From Owenia fusiformis (Eukaryota; Annelida; Polychaeta; Sabellida; Oweniidae), in NCBI GenBank assembly GCA_903813345.2, contig CAIIXF020000009.1:7434030-7498029 (forward strand): a stretch of 64,000 nucleotides of DNA, written 5' to 3'. Both the position numbers and the translations under genes were made by a program. Under the pieces are notes generated by a model. That model was not told the origin of the DNA. It worked only from the letters and a program-made list of their open reading frames with translations, and made no database searches. Positions 23,060 through 36,800 of the stretch are shown here, in pieces (the first letter of the stretch is position 1; the number at the start of each line of letters is the position of its first letter).

Positions 23060-24690
23060 AAAATATATACTGTCTTCATGTCAGTGATAGGTGGATTTGA
23101 GTTTGTATGTGTAATGAGCAAAAACCATGTGAGCAGATTGCTGAAGCATAGATGATATCAACTTAAAACTTAGAATCAGATTAAGTCTTCAAGACATACT
23201 GTATGTACAATGTAATACTGTCACTGCATACAATACATGTAAGTTCCAACAGATAGTAATAATCGAAGAGACAAGTCATATATTGTGTGCAGATGAACAC
23301 GTCTCCCTCAAGCTTAAGTTCTAGATGAGCAATAAAAAATTATAAACCAGGCTTTCTCACTGAGTCAGTATACTTATTGCCAGCAGTCTAGAGTAGTAAT
23401 GCTACATATATGAACAACTAACCCAAGTTTAAATATAACATGCTTAGATGCCACCACCTAGTTCCCAAGTATGGAGCCTTAAATCAGATTTTAATCAAGA
23501 AAAGGAATGGAGACCATAACAGTATATCAGCACTTTTTGGTGGTGACATAATAATGAGGAAAAAGTGACCTGGTCCCTCCTAAAACACTTGAGAAAGATA
23601 AAAAGGTTATAACCTGGGTTAGTTCATCAAATCGATATACATGTACTGTTCTGACAGCTGTCAGAAGTTTTAAAACTAACTAGTACTAATATGCATTTAC
23701 ATTTAAAGTACAATACTGTATCAAGTTCAAAGAAAAAAAGATGACCCAATGAACATCTGTTCATTTATCGATGTCCCATAGATCCTGGAGTAGGATAGCT
23801 ATTTAGGAGGAAATGTAAACAATGTCTATTCACTTAATATAAGAACAAGTGTACCCTTACTGTGCAGACAAGTATATACATACAAGTACTGAGTTACATG
23901 TACAGGAATTGTACTTTTCAACCTTGCTTGAATGGCAATCAGGCTTGCACAGGATAGAATGTGGGGTGCAGCTAGGATGCAGATACCAATAATAGCATTG
24001 ATATATCTGTCCCAATATAAAAATTGCTAATGTCAATATTGTGAGAAAATTGAGAGTGTAAGACAGGTTGAAATCATGTTCAACATCAGTCCAGAGTCAC
24101 AAAAATACTTTTAGAAATCAATGTTGTCAGTTGATTTTGCAAGTTAAGACACTAGCAGCCTGATTCCCGTTAGCAATTGTGATAAGATTACAAAATTAGA
24201 ACGTAAATCACAGGTTAAACCTACCTGTTAACTAGCATAGCTTGAGAGGAGACGGAAACTCTATGAATTTCGCTAAGTTTTTTTGATTCTCAATAAATAT
24301 TATAGTTCTTTTGACTACTTAGCTTTATGGCATAACATTGACATGAACATCTGATTCAAATGAATTTAGTCATCCTAGAAATCCCCACCATGAGTGAGAT
24401 CGTTCAAGTTTTTTTTCAAATATTTGATCAATTTATGGAACATGTGATATTTTATGTGTTCAGATTAGGTTAATTTTTCAAACATGACTGTTCACTGTCA
24501 AAATTGGGAGATGTTCATATTTCAAGTTTTTTAACATTTGAGTCAATGGGAGAAAAAACGGGACCAAAAAATGTTCAAATTGGGAGGTGTTCGGATTAGC
24601 CAAGTGTTCAGATATACAGGTTCTACTGTACTACAATTGTTTTCAATCTTTTGGAGGAAAGTGTACATCATTCCAGAGAAATAACAGATG

Positions 24691-26655
24691 CACTGTATGT
24701 ACAGTGATCGCCTACTATTAAAAGTGTGTGATCAAAGACTCGACAAGATGCGCAAAATTCAAATATTTTGTAACGGTTTACTTTTAAAAGATTTATTTTT
24801 GTTTATATTACAGGTTACTGGTGATTCAATTAGGTTTTGTAGGCACAAGAACACCCATATCCTTTGAGAAATATATATTAGTTTGACCATTTTTCGTATA
24901 TGTTATTGGTTTTACGATTTTAAAGATATAAATGCGATACAATATGTGTTATTTTATTTAAAAAGCTTGAAAATATCAAAAACAATAGAACATTTTTACT
25001 CTCTTTAATTTTTTATACTTAGGTAGGGTCTTGGACTTCCATTTGACCATGATGAAATTCACGTTTCCTCTTCAATAACATGGAATAAATATTTTAACAC
25101 AGAAACGAATGGATCAGCCAATAGCGTGAGTTTCAGCAAACCATACACCCATATCTATATGCTTTTCAAGAGAAGAAAATGGGGATCTCGCAAAATGTAT
25201 GTCCAAACTGATTCAGTCAATTAAATGGTCACTGTGTGTGTGATTATTTTGTTTTACTGCCTAGATTTGAATACATTACCATTAAATGATATATACACTG
25301 AACCTCTAGAACCTGCTAAGTGAAACACCTCTTGAAGCGTAACACCTTACAAGTGGAATCGTTTTTTAAGTTCCATTTTAGTCCATTTATTTACGCCTCT
25401 GATCCCAAGGTATGAGAACTGTACACCTTGGCATCCAAGATGATTGTCGAATTGTAATGTAATTGTAATAAAATATAAAATCTGAATTGTACATTATCTA
25501 TTTCAAACTCCTCTAAGGTTCAATATTCAGTAGATTTATTGATCAATTTTCAACTAAGGTCTACTAGTGATTAGCTTGAGAATTTTAGAATTGTATGTAA
25601 TCGAATGCAAAATAAATAACCAGTGGGCGTTTTTAGAGAAACTCTACAAAATGTGAAATAAATACCATGCTATTATCTCTAATGACAGAGTTATGTGGAT
25701 CGATGGGACCGAGTAAAAGTTCCAGTTTAGGCTTTACTCATAGGGGTATCATCTCAGATTCACTGGTGGACACTATTGGAGAATGAGAGTCTATTGTAAT
25801 TTCAGAATCATTTATTGTCATTTCGTTACTAATTGATATTCTCGTTCTATTGCAATTTCATTGGTAATTTTATTTGATTTTGTAGCAGTTGTTGAATCAG
25901 AGATTCTGGATGATTTCATTCGATTATTGTCAATCACTGAAATTGTCATGAATTCATCACTTTCTACAAGTATGTGTTTTTATTGATTTCACTTCATTTG
26001 GTATTATTCCAGAGAAATTTCTTGTTATCATTCTAGATTTGCCTCTATTTTCAGTAATCTTTCTCATCTTCATCTCTTCTTCTTCATGATGTTCTACAAG
26101 GTGGTTTATAATGATTTGAAATTTAGGAGTTCGTAATGAAGGACAGTAAAATCATGTAAACCCAACCACTCTGAAATGCAAAGAACATATCATAAGAATC
26201 CACATGGTAAAATCACCCACTTGGCTGATCATAAATTGTTTTCATAACATCCTTCTTACTCGATACTGAAGGGGAGTTGGAACGTCTGATATGCATGTAA
26301 TGTTAAGTATTATGTATATTAAGCATCCATAAGCATGTTGGTTTTGTGGTTTTGGTAATCTAAAAACAGAAAATTTGGTGAAATATACATTTTCATTCGG
26401 CGGGTTTTTGATTTTGCTTCATTTATTAACTCAGTTCAGGTATTTCGGTTGAACCAATCACTGAATCCTGTTACCAAATGAATCTTGAGTCTCTTTTATA
26501 CAGCATATGGAATACCATCTGTAGGTAAAATGACATTAAGGTGGTAAAGAGAAGAGAAACAAACATACCTTTCCTCCGACATTTCGAATTTTGCGCATCT
26601 TGTTGAGTCTTTGATCACGCACTTTTAATAGTAGGCGATCACTGTACATACAGTG
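24691..26655. mobile_element. TIR DNA transposon, copy 1 (CACTGTATGTACAG ends)
   Basis: 1,965-bp element. The inverted ends of about 65 bp read CACTGTATGTACAGTGATCG on the left, with the complement at 26655. They continue inward through GATCAAAGACTC-ACAAGATGCGC. The minus strand near 26000-26230 has remnants of a C2H2 finger-bearing frame, better preserved in copy 2. Frameshifts and stops make this copy inactive. Confidence 0.8.
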
Positions 26656-27802
26656 AGGTGACACACTGTTATGGGAACTGGTCATATCAGATGTTCCCAC
26701 GCTTTTCGTCCAGAAGAGGTCATTTCCCAGGATTATAGATGAACCCTTGGCCAATCAATGATATAGTTTACATAAGAGAAGTATGACTGTATGAATTCTG
26801 GGATATTCCTGTTTTGTTGAGACAAGTGAGAATAAAATTAACCCTTTGCAAATTTGATCAATACTGCCTCCCATCATCCAATACTTGGCTCAGTTAAAAT
26901 AGTTGATTTATATTTGAATTCGATAATAACATTTAAAAATTAAATGTGTAGTTGTAATACTTTAGTACCTCTTCTTGATTAATGTATAATATCACAACAT
27001 ACATAATGATGCAGGCAATTTGTTTCATAAAAATCTAAAAGTAAAATTCATAATTTAAATTTACCCTCTGGGAGCCCCAAAATTTTAGAAAATGCATTTT
27101 CTTGGTGATGTATTTTCTAAACTACCATAAAAACATGTGAAATGATCGTGTGTACATATCACTATTTTACTTCTGCAAAGTCGAGCCTCAAAGTGCTCTC
27201 CTTGAACCTTGTAAAGTTTAAACCACTTTTTTTACTTGTATTGTAGTCTTATCTAAGGTTATCAAAATGTGATAGATGGAACTTTTTTGGATTTAAGTAA
27301 GTTGTGTTTGGAGGACTCTTTGTAAAATATTCAAAGTGATCTCCTCAGAAAAAAACACTCTATCAGTAATCTTTGTACACTCTATCTTCAAAAGTATGAA
27401 TCTATGGTACGGTATACCATGTAGCTTCTACGCGGGCTTCTATGAGACAAACACGTAGACAAATACTTTTTGATAAATCCTGAAATTAAGCCACTATTGC
27501 AAGATCTTAACACATAAGTATGGTAATCTGGCCCAAATAAAAAGCCGAATAAAAGATGGCAGCATTTTATTTTTTTTATTCAGCTATATAGAAACTATTT
27601 TATTGTCATGTTTGCTGTTCTTGTTGTGTTAAAAAGCTGGAACATTTCCAGTCTTTTATAAAATGCGTTGCATAAAGTTTCGAGACAAACTGATTTTGTT
27701 TTTTGTCTTTTATAGATGTAAATATGGGATTCCCCTGGAGCTAGGATTCCAAGATTCGCCAAAAGATACGAGTTGACGTAGCGTCACCGTGAAGCTGTTG
27801 AA
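26656..27802 (+). other. Upstream region of the kinesin gene
   Basis: No coding exon seen. A candidate 3' splice site (TCTTTTATAG, ending 27715) lies 87 bp before the kinesin ATG, so a non-coding first exon may lie further upstream. No TATA box or initiator could be defended. Confidence 0.4.
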
Positions 27803-27844
27803 ATGGCAAATAATGTCAAGGTTGCTGTTAGGGTTCGGCCTTTC
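27803..27844 (+). CDS. Kinesin exon 1: motor beta-1 strand, start codon
   Basis: Encodes residues 1-14, ending KVAVRVRPF, the first conserved strand of kinesin motors. It ends in phase 0 immediately before ATATCCTT, the U12-type AT-AC donor. No GT donor nearby would keep VRVRPF intact. Confidence 0.85.
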
Positions 27845-30800
27845 ATATCCTTGAAAAAAAAGAAAAATATCATTCATAATTTCATTAATACCAGATTACA
27901 TATAAAAGAAAATTGCGACTACAGGGTGTTCCAAAAGTAAAAGAACTGGTGCTGGCATTTCGTCAATTCTGCACCGAGTTTGTTCAAATTTTTACAAATT
28001 ATACTTTGAAGTAGTGCAACTAGAATTGCAAAGTTCCAGAAAAAATGATAAAATGCGGGTAGAGTTATGGGTACTATAGTAACATGACATCACAATACTC
28101 GGGGCAACTTTTTCATGAAAATGTAATATCTAACATTTTTGTATTACCGAAGAAATTATCCAATTCCCCTATTACAATACAACATTTCTTGATTGTTTTA
28201 TTAGTTGCTTTGTAGTAATGGTATTGCTTTACAACTCAGATTCAAATATGATTTCATAATAATAATATTTATTCAATTTCCTGGGATATCACTATGTATA
28301 ACAGCCTGCACAATTCACGGTTGAGTTTTGAAAAGACCCAATTTTAAGCCAGTCGTCCACCTTGGTAACTCGCCTGCACACAAGTCAGCATTAAAGACCA
28401 CTGCAGCTATAGAGGAGCTAGGTCTTGAGGTTTAAAATCATGCACCATGCTCTTCTGATCATGCAATATCTAATTTTTATTTATATGGAGAATGGAATAC
28501 TAATCAGCGTGGTAAGACCTTTAAAGATGAGAATGGCCATCTCCAAGTTGTCCTATCGACCTTGCGTGACATGTCCTCAAATGGGTTCACTCATGTGTTT
28601 GAGTCATGGATACAGAGTGCTACTCTTGGGCTGACCAAAGAGGAGCCTACTTTTCAAAGTAGAGGATACATAGAAATATCAAATGATGTATTTAGCAAAT
28701 ATAATAACCACCGGTTGTTGGATTTTAACTTTGATATGGGATGTACAAAATGCTTAAAGTCTCTGTAACTAGCTGCGTGGAATGTTGCCCCGGGTATTGT
28801 GATGTCATGCTACCATAGCAACCATAGCTCTACCCGAGTTTCATCATTTTTGTCGAAACTTTGCGTTTTTAGTAACAATATATGAAAGTGCATTACATTA
28901 TGTAAAATTTTGAAGATGATTGGGGCATATTTAACAAAATACCAGCACCAGTCCTGTTACTTTTGGAGCACCCTGTATAATTTATTTGATAAAGGTAATA
29001 CGATAAAAATTTGCTATCTAAGATTATCATTTAGGGAACATATATACCCTTCATAATGCCGGCAACGTATTTTTCATAACACTAACGGGCACCCGCTGGC
29101 GTTTCCAGAGTTGAAGAGGTACCGTAAAAACTAAGGTACTCTCTAGGGAGGTATGTTAAAATCTCAAAAAGTAGGTCAAATGAGGCCAAAAGTAGGTCAA
29201 AGTAATAAAAGGAAGAGATTTTTTGTGTATTTTTTAATTTTTCAATTAAGCAACAACATAATGCACATGTAATACGTTATTATTTGACATTGCATATTGG
29301 TTGAGTATTGGCTGAGAAAAAAACGTTTTAGTGCATTACGTCCAGCGAAAACGCAATCTCGCAACTGGCCAAGTGTAAAAAATAGGCATATTTGAGCCAG
29401 AAGTTGCAGCATTAACATGAAATTCAACATAAGTTGGTTGAATTAAGTTACATATTTTGTTCATATTTGTTCCATATAATGTTCAAGATCAATGCTATTC
29501 TACACATTTAAAAGACTATATGACGATTGAATCTTGGTTCTCAGTAGGTGCTGATGTTTTTTATATTTAAGAATTTTAATAATATAATTTTGAAGTAATA
29601 TACTTGATTAATGATTATACCAGAGACATGAAACACACACACACATTTTCAAGATTATCACATTATCTTTAACTGCTGTGTACAGTCAACGTGAATTGGA
29701 CAACCATGCAGAGCTGATTATAGATATGCAAGGACCCACGACGCTACTCACCAATCCAAAAAAGCCTAAAGCTGATCCTCAGAGGTTTACATTTGACCAT
29801 TCATATTGGTCACATGATGAATATGAAGAGACATCAAGCGGATATTTGGAACCAACTTCAACAACTTCAAAATACACCGATCAGGTATCCTACCTCGAAC
29901 TATTCATCAGTTTATAAGCCGGTTTTGTAATATATACAACAAATATTGAATAGATAGCCACAGATAAGCGACATAAAAATCAAAGTATCGTTTTCGAGAT
30001 GTGATTATCCAAACTGGTGGAGTCTTTTAAAATAGGCCTAATAGAGCAAAAGGCAGAATCAGATCTATCGGGAATGACAAAATTGTAAGCACCATGAACA
30101 ATTGGCCTACCACTTCCTTTTGATCTCAAATACTTTATTTCAAAAAATATCCGCGATATGTTATCAATATTGGTGAAGTTTTCAAGATTCAATGTGCAAA
30201 ATTGGGGGCAAAAGGTTTAAATTCTCCCAAATAATAAAAATGGTAACCATAAAAATAGAATAATAAGGTATTATTGGAAAAAACTTTAGTTTTCCTGCAG
30301 GCATTACAAGGAATAACATGAGCAAAAATTTCCAAAAATGGAAACAATATTTTTGTTTAGCTTGCTCGCTTGATCTGATTCTCTCGTTAAATGTTTTTTT
30401 GACATTATATTTTAATTTTCAATATACTGTAAGGAGATCTAGAAATATATGAACACTAGGGTCACTGGTATATATTCCCCCTTACTTAGACACTTTTTGA
30501 CAAAAGTAATACCCATTGGGGATTATTGGTTTTAAATTTTATCAATAGGAAAAAGGACTTCAAACGCCTCTCGCCCCAATCGTTTTCTCAAAAATACCAT
30601 CAGAGATTTCAATTGACAGAAAACATTTGAACATAAAAGGATAGGGAGCATTTATTATGTGTTTCGCATTCAAATGGTTTTACTTTATAGTTGACAATGT
30701 ACAAGGACCTTGGACAGGACATGTTAATTAATGCCTGGGATGGCTACAACTGTTCCATATTTGCCTATGGTCAGACAGGGAGTGGGAAGTCTTACTCCAT

Positions 30801-33800
30801 AATGGGCTATGGGGCAAATAAAGGTATGCTTCAAATAACGCTCCTGTACACGATTCTGTCTGAACCACACACATTTGAAGATCATTAGATTTACTTATTC
30901 AGGATACATACGCAGATAACAATTGTGTAATTCTATCATTATATGTTTTTGTATTTACCACATAGGGGCTAGTTAATCTGCCTTTGTAATACGCTTTTTT
31001 GTTTTAGGTATTGTACCACAGATTGTTCAGAATCTGTTCAAGGATATCGCAAGTAAAGAGAACAAAGACATTGAACACCAGGCAAGAGCAATTTCGAACT
31101 TGATAGTTTTACAACTTAATTAGAATTCCAGTTCCGAAGAAACTGTATTCTAACATTATGATACTCATAGCATCTTTCTGTTTCACCTGATCTCAGGGCT
31201 GAGAAGAAATGGGTTGTCATGGTTTATCATGATGGTATTCTATTGTTATCCGACCGAACGAAGTTCATGGGGATATAGAGAAGCCGTCCATTCGTTAGTC
31301 CGTCCGTCCGTCTGTCCATTCGTTCGTTCGTTTGTCCGGGCGATAATTCAAATACAAGTAGAAGGATTAGTTCAAATTCGATAGGCTTATGCTTCATTGG
31401 TGTAGGGCCTCTGTTGGGGAAATAATTGTCAATATGGCCGCTCAATTCAAAATGGCCATAGTTTTTCTTAAAAAAACGTAATCTTGATAACTCAAGTAGT
31501 ATTTGACGGATTTTGTTCAAATTTTATATGCTGATGCCCAGGGAAAAATGAATTTGTTCCAAAAGAAATGTTCAAGATGGCCGCTGAATTTCGAAATGGC
31601 AACCCTTTCGTAAAAATGTAGTTTATGATAACTCGAGATGGTAGCTGAAATGGCAGCCATTTTTTGTAAAATTTTTGATAACTCAAATACCAACTAGTAG
31701 AAGGATTTGATTCAAATTTTATATGGTGAAACCTAGGGACAAATGAACTCTGTTCAAAAAGAAATTTTCAAGATGACTGCTTTTTTGTTATCAAAACATG
31801 TTTTGTTCGGTGGGATTCGCTACTCCGAGGAGTTGCTGTTTTCTGGTTTTTATTCTTTTGCTTCTTCAACTCGGAGGCTAGTATACACCGTCATATGTGA
31901 TGTCTTCAAGGAGGGAAATGTCATTTTTTAAATAGGCTATCAGGGGCGTAGGAATGAGTATATTCAACACTACGCCAAAAAATATGAATCAGTTGTGTCA
32001 AATCTTCTTTATCAAAACGCCTATTTTATGCTCGTAAATCGTCATTTTATGGCAATACCTTTCTAATGTGCTTAAAATGTTCTAATGTAAATGTTAATTT
32101 TCTCGAACGATAAAGACTACCAATTTCCAGATAACAATTGGAGATTTTTAATCATTTTTGAATAATTGAATTTAGATACATAGTATTGTCTGATTCCGTG
32201 TACCGTGCAATACAGATTAAAGAAAACTAGTATGATCAATCAATTTAAGAAACATATTCGTGGTCAATGATACAATTAACCCTTATGTCTGCACTCTCAA
32301 ACCTTTTTTATAACACTTATTCCCGATACCAAATAACCCCCCCCCCCTCCACGAAGGTCAAATCGAGGTCAACGTAACTTAGGGGGTGCCAAAATGCTAT
32401 ATTTCCTAAAGAAATAATCTATTATCTTTCAAATGAAATCAAAATCCAGGTAATAGCTTTTCTAGAACTGAAGTTATACTTTATGTACTTTCAAAGTACA
32501 TAATCGTACATAATTTAACATTCATATTTCAAGAAGTACTACTACATGTAATAACAAGAAAATAGACAATTGCTGACTTATTATTCCAATATAATTTCGG
32601 TCTATGGTTTTGCCTAGCAAAAAATTGCAAAGGTATTCATCAAGTAGCTTTTGAAAAAATGTTTTTCTCTCAAATTGTGATACACTAGCTGTGATACACT
32701 AGCAATATGGAATAATTACTTTGTATTTTCTACAGTGTTAGAATAGAAACAAGGCAGTAACTTTCAATATTTTATGAATTTAATTTTTCAAAAAATGTCA
32801 TTTATCTTTGGCACAGAAACCTTGCAAAAGAGTACTATTGAAAAAATCGAGCATCTTGTGACCAGCGATGCGTGACCGATAATCACTTGTTTCCAGGATC
32901 TTGGGGGTCTCTGGTACTCACAGGTCGTGATCATTAATCGACAAACGTGATTTATTTTCCGTTCCTCGTTCCTGACTCCAAGTGGCTAAGTTCGAGTTGC
33001 AGCCATATTTTCTAAGTCCGAAATATTGCCGAAATTTCCTAAGACCAAAAGTAGTGAATATTTTCTAAGTCCATTTTGTTTCAGTTTCCTTCCGTAGTTA
33101 AGTTAGCATTTGATTGATTCCAATTTCCGAATGAATTTATTGCAATTCGGCACTTGTTTATATACAGGTAGAGCAACATAGATCATTCTGTCAAAATATT
33201 GCTTATATTAGCTATAATTTGGGCTTAAATTACGCTTAGCTTGCAGATATTTGAAATTGTATTTAGATTTTGATTGGATAATAATAAACATCAATATTAT
33301 ATTTTTGACAGAAAATCGTGTTTTGTTACTATAAATACATATGAACCAGTTCCAACTTGTTGCAGGTGAAACAGTTTAGGTTATGTTAAGACAGAAAATC
33401 TTACATCAAATTGTATTACTCATACCTGTAGACACTTGGATTATTATTACATTAATTTATATAAATTATTAATTGATTAATTAATTATAATTACCAATTA
33501 ATCTGAAAAGCGGGTTGTAACAATATCATATGGTATCCAAAAACATTTCTTTGGGTTAGCGAGCTCGAGATTACGTTTAAAATTTATGCACAATGAGAAA
33601 ATATGACTAAAGAACATAGGAAAATATTTAATTAATAAGCCTTTTTATTCTCACTTTTCAACACTACGCACTGGCGTTTTGGCGTACATTGTTCCTACGC
33701 CACTGGCTATTGACCACCTTTTCATGGCAAAACGCCAATATTTTACATTCTATGTCGTCATGGATTAGTCAGATAATAAGGATGTCCAATCATAAGCTTG

Positions 33801-36800
33801 AAAAGGATTTCTCTTATTACTGAAAAGTGCTCAGTTGCTACAATTGATACCTTAATATTAACATCACTGCTAGATAAAAATTTGACAGCTACTGGAAGAA
33901 TATTAAATTAGACACTGAAAAATCACAAAAAATGATAACAGTAATTAACTACGAACCTGCAGAACTTTCAAGATAGATTTCAAACATGGGAAAATATTTT
34001 ATTACAATTGACAGACTAGATATGCAAAGCATTTACAAAATTGAGGAAAGACTGGCACATTGTATTTAGAACACAAATCAAAGAGATGTTATGACATATC
34101 TGTAATTAAATTATAGGTAACATTCAGCATGCTTGAGATCTATAATGAACGCGTGAAGGATTTGTTAAGTAAGAAAAAAGCTCCAGCAGCAGGACTTAGA
34201 ATACGACAGTCGCCCGAGAAAGGATTCTACGGTAACTTACTTTATATACTAACTTTGCGTTTTCCTTACGTCATGTTTAAGTTTTTCTGATGATTCAGAT
34301 ATTATTTTATCACTTGAATGGGCTATCACTTTAGCATGGGCTCTAATTGAAAGCCCATGGCTTTAGGTAGCAGATTTTCGTAATATATTTTATTATCTCC
34401 ATTTAACCCTATTTCTCTGTTTCACAATTACATAAGTTATGATCTAGCAAACTCGTAGGTGGTGTTGAGAAATACAGCGTTCAAAGAGAAATTCATCCTG
34501 TCTCGGCGAAATAACCATGCGATGTCATAAAGATGATCTTAATGAATTCTTTCGCAAAACTTATCAAATTCAATATTGTTTCCCTTTCTCTGAATTAGAA
34601 TCCGAAATCGAAGTTTTTCAAGATAGATGTACCGAAACTTTCTCAAGAAGTCTTTTCTGCAGTGACTCTAATAAAATAAAATTCTATTTCATGACTTCCA
34701 GTGGTTAATCTGAGAGAAGTTCCCGTGGGAGGTTTTGATGAAGTAAAGTCACGTATGGACGAGGGAAACAAAAATCGTACCATAGGACGAACTAAAATGA
34801 ATGAAACCAGCAGGTACTAGTGGCAATAATAAACTTTGAAGATGAAAGTTGCGACTCTCCGACATTTATTAAGTTTGACTTGTGTTATGCAGATAATGTG
34901 AAGTAGTTGTAGAAAAGGTGTATACTGAGAATAAGGGCAAATGCCATTTATCCTCTCAATAACAGTTTTCCTAAAAAATAGTACATACTATTCCACATAT
35001 TTCGGTTTATATTTTTCAGTCGAGCTCATACTATAGTGTGTATAAACTTCAAGCAGAATCGAATCCATGAAAAAGTGACAAAGTACTGTTCCATTAATCT
35101 AGTAGATTTAGCTGGCAGTGAAAACCAACGGCAAACGCAAGCCGAGGGTCAGCGTTTCAAAGAATCGCGGTCGATCAATTTATCACTATCAACGCTTGGT
35201 CGAGTCATCGAAGATTTAGTGCAGAAAAAGAGACATATTCCTTTTAATGATTCTGTTTTAACAAAGCTGCTGAAGAACGCCCTAGAGGGGAACAGTAAAA
35301 CCACTATGATCGCTACCATTAGCCCGGATTCTGAGAACTATAACCAGACATTGTCCACATTACGATATGGTAAGTTTTGTTCTTGGAAAAACTGGAATTT
35401 TCCATTCTCTGACCTACTGTTCTAGTTTCATGACTTTACATTTAAATTATACGGAATAATGTACTTCGCAAATTCATGAGACTCTTTTTGTAGCTGATAG
35501 GGCAAAATCCATCAAAACAACTGCCGTGGTTAATGAATCCGAGACGAGTAAGCTAGTGAAAGACTTGAAACATGAAAAAGAGATACTTCTTCAGGAATTA
35601 AGCAACATGAAGTCTGCTAGAAGCTATGAGAGACAAGGTTATTCAGAAGAAGGTTGGCATATGAATATCAATTTTAAACATGAACTCTCAACAAAGCTCT
35701 CTTGTTTTCAAACACTGCTGTTACGGGTGTATTGGTAATCACTGGAGAGGTTAAGCTAACGATGTTTTTCACAACGTAACCGTGAACGCAAAGTACAAAA
35801 ATTAACAAAGGAATGTATCGAGCGCTCATAGTTTTATGCGCGCTTAGTCTACTTCAGATACTCTTTCAGCTTCAGAGTTTCGCGTTTAGAACGGGAGATT
35901 ATACAATTTGACGTTGGGTCAACGGGAACCATTTTACTCGTGTCTATTGAACACTATGCTGTCAATTTTGATTTCGATGCACAGTTGAATTCTTGCTGAA
36001 CACGATGATGTATGTCATGCATGATTTAGCGCCAAAAATCTTACGAAACGAGCTCGTTTAAAATATGTATTAGAAAACCAGCTATAAAACCGCATCAATG
36101 ATACTATAGAATCATTACACGCTATGGTGTAGTCTAAACAAACACTGGATTTGAACGGCTATTTATATGAGAAGGCTACATGAATTTGTATATGGTCGAG
36201 TGATACGTACAGGTTCAGTTTCGATTATATATGCAAAGCTTAACCTCTCCAGTAAGTTGCATTAACCCTAACGTTTGCTACCCTTTGCATTCGTTCGACT
36301 GCAGCTCGACTCGACTTCGAGCTTTGTCTTCAACTAGACTCTGCGCGCAGGGTAAATGTTTGCAACCTTTTTATAACACTAATGCCTTGGTCACATTACC
36401 TCCGATTTTTACTACGGCGCCCGGCCGATTGAGTATTTTGTTCAAAATTGAATACAATATTGAACAAAACACTCAATCGGCCGGGCGCCGGCCGATGGAT
36501 CGGAGCATATGTGACCAATGCATAAGTCGCAATGTAAATAATTATCAATGTAAATAAGCACAGTGATCTTGGTTCCTCCCAATAATATTTGATTATACAC
36601 ACCACCAAATCATCTCAATGCGTGAGAACCTTCATATACTTGATTTGAGAGTGGATGGTGTATTATTTCAGTGACTGGTTCATAAGTTTATAATTCCAGA
36701 TATACAAAGAATCAGAGGGGAAATAGAGGCTGACCTTAACAGTAGTATATCAGATTTAGAAAAATCATGGTCTGAGCGATTAGAGCAAGCAAGAAAAGAT

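Larger units (their letters stand above)
19081..24285 (-). mobile_element. Near full-length APE-type non-LTR retrotransposon (LINE)
   Basis: The minus-strand element ends in a 16-A tail (plus-strand T run at 19081-19096). The octamer ATTCTCAA lies directly outside both proposed ends (19073-19080 and 24286-24293), consistent with a target-site duplication. It has a 3' UTR of about 215 bp, one long ORF (19313-23059) and about 1.2 kb of 5' leader without another long frame. The intact ORF and short perfect duplication suggest a recent insertion. The 5' boundary is inferred only from the octamer. Confidence 0.7.
18961..24628. mobile_element. TA-flanked inverted-repeat DNA element split by a LINE
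   Basis: The left end CAGTAAAACCTGTCTAATCC (18961) and the right end, which reads ACAGGTTCTACTG, are inverted copies. Both are flanked by TA, as expected for pogo/Tc1-type target sites. Sub-terminal blocks also match inverted (GGAGGTGTTC on both sides). Removing the LINE at 19081-24285 leaves about 460 bp with no coding capacity, so this is a non-autonomous element that later received the LINE. Confidence 0.65.
27845..29683 (+). other. Intron 1: putative U12-type AT-AC intron
   Basis: The 5' end ATATCCTTG matches the minor-spliceosome donor ATATCCTTT at 8 of 9 positions. The 3' end carries TCTTTAACT, close to the U12 branch site TTCCTTAAC, with the branch A about 12 nt before the terminal AC. 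Using AC joins VRPF to SQRELDNH in frame, as in other kinesins. Using the AG two bases later breaks the frame. A mariner copy (27922-28975) lies inside. Confidence 0.8.

Noticed and set aside
22443-23155. Plus-strand frames opposite the LINE 5' end
   Set aside because: They are antisense shadows of the long LINE frame.
28425-28768. Host gene in intron 1
   Set aside because: The frames match mariner transposase blocks between TA-flanked inverted ends.
29686-29884. Ordinary AG acceptor for exon 2
   Set aside because: Using the AG two bases after the AC breaks the frame with exon 1, and no GT donor exists at the VRPF position.
31290-31340. TCCG/TTCG run as a regulatory array
   Set aside because: It looks like a degenerate simple repeat inside a dispersed repeat, with no other regulatory sign.
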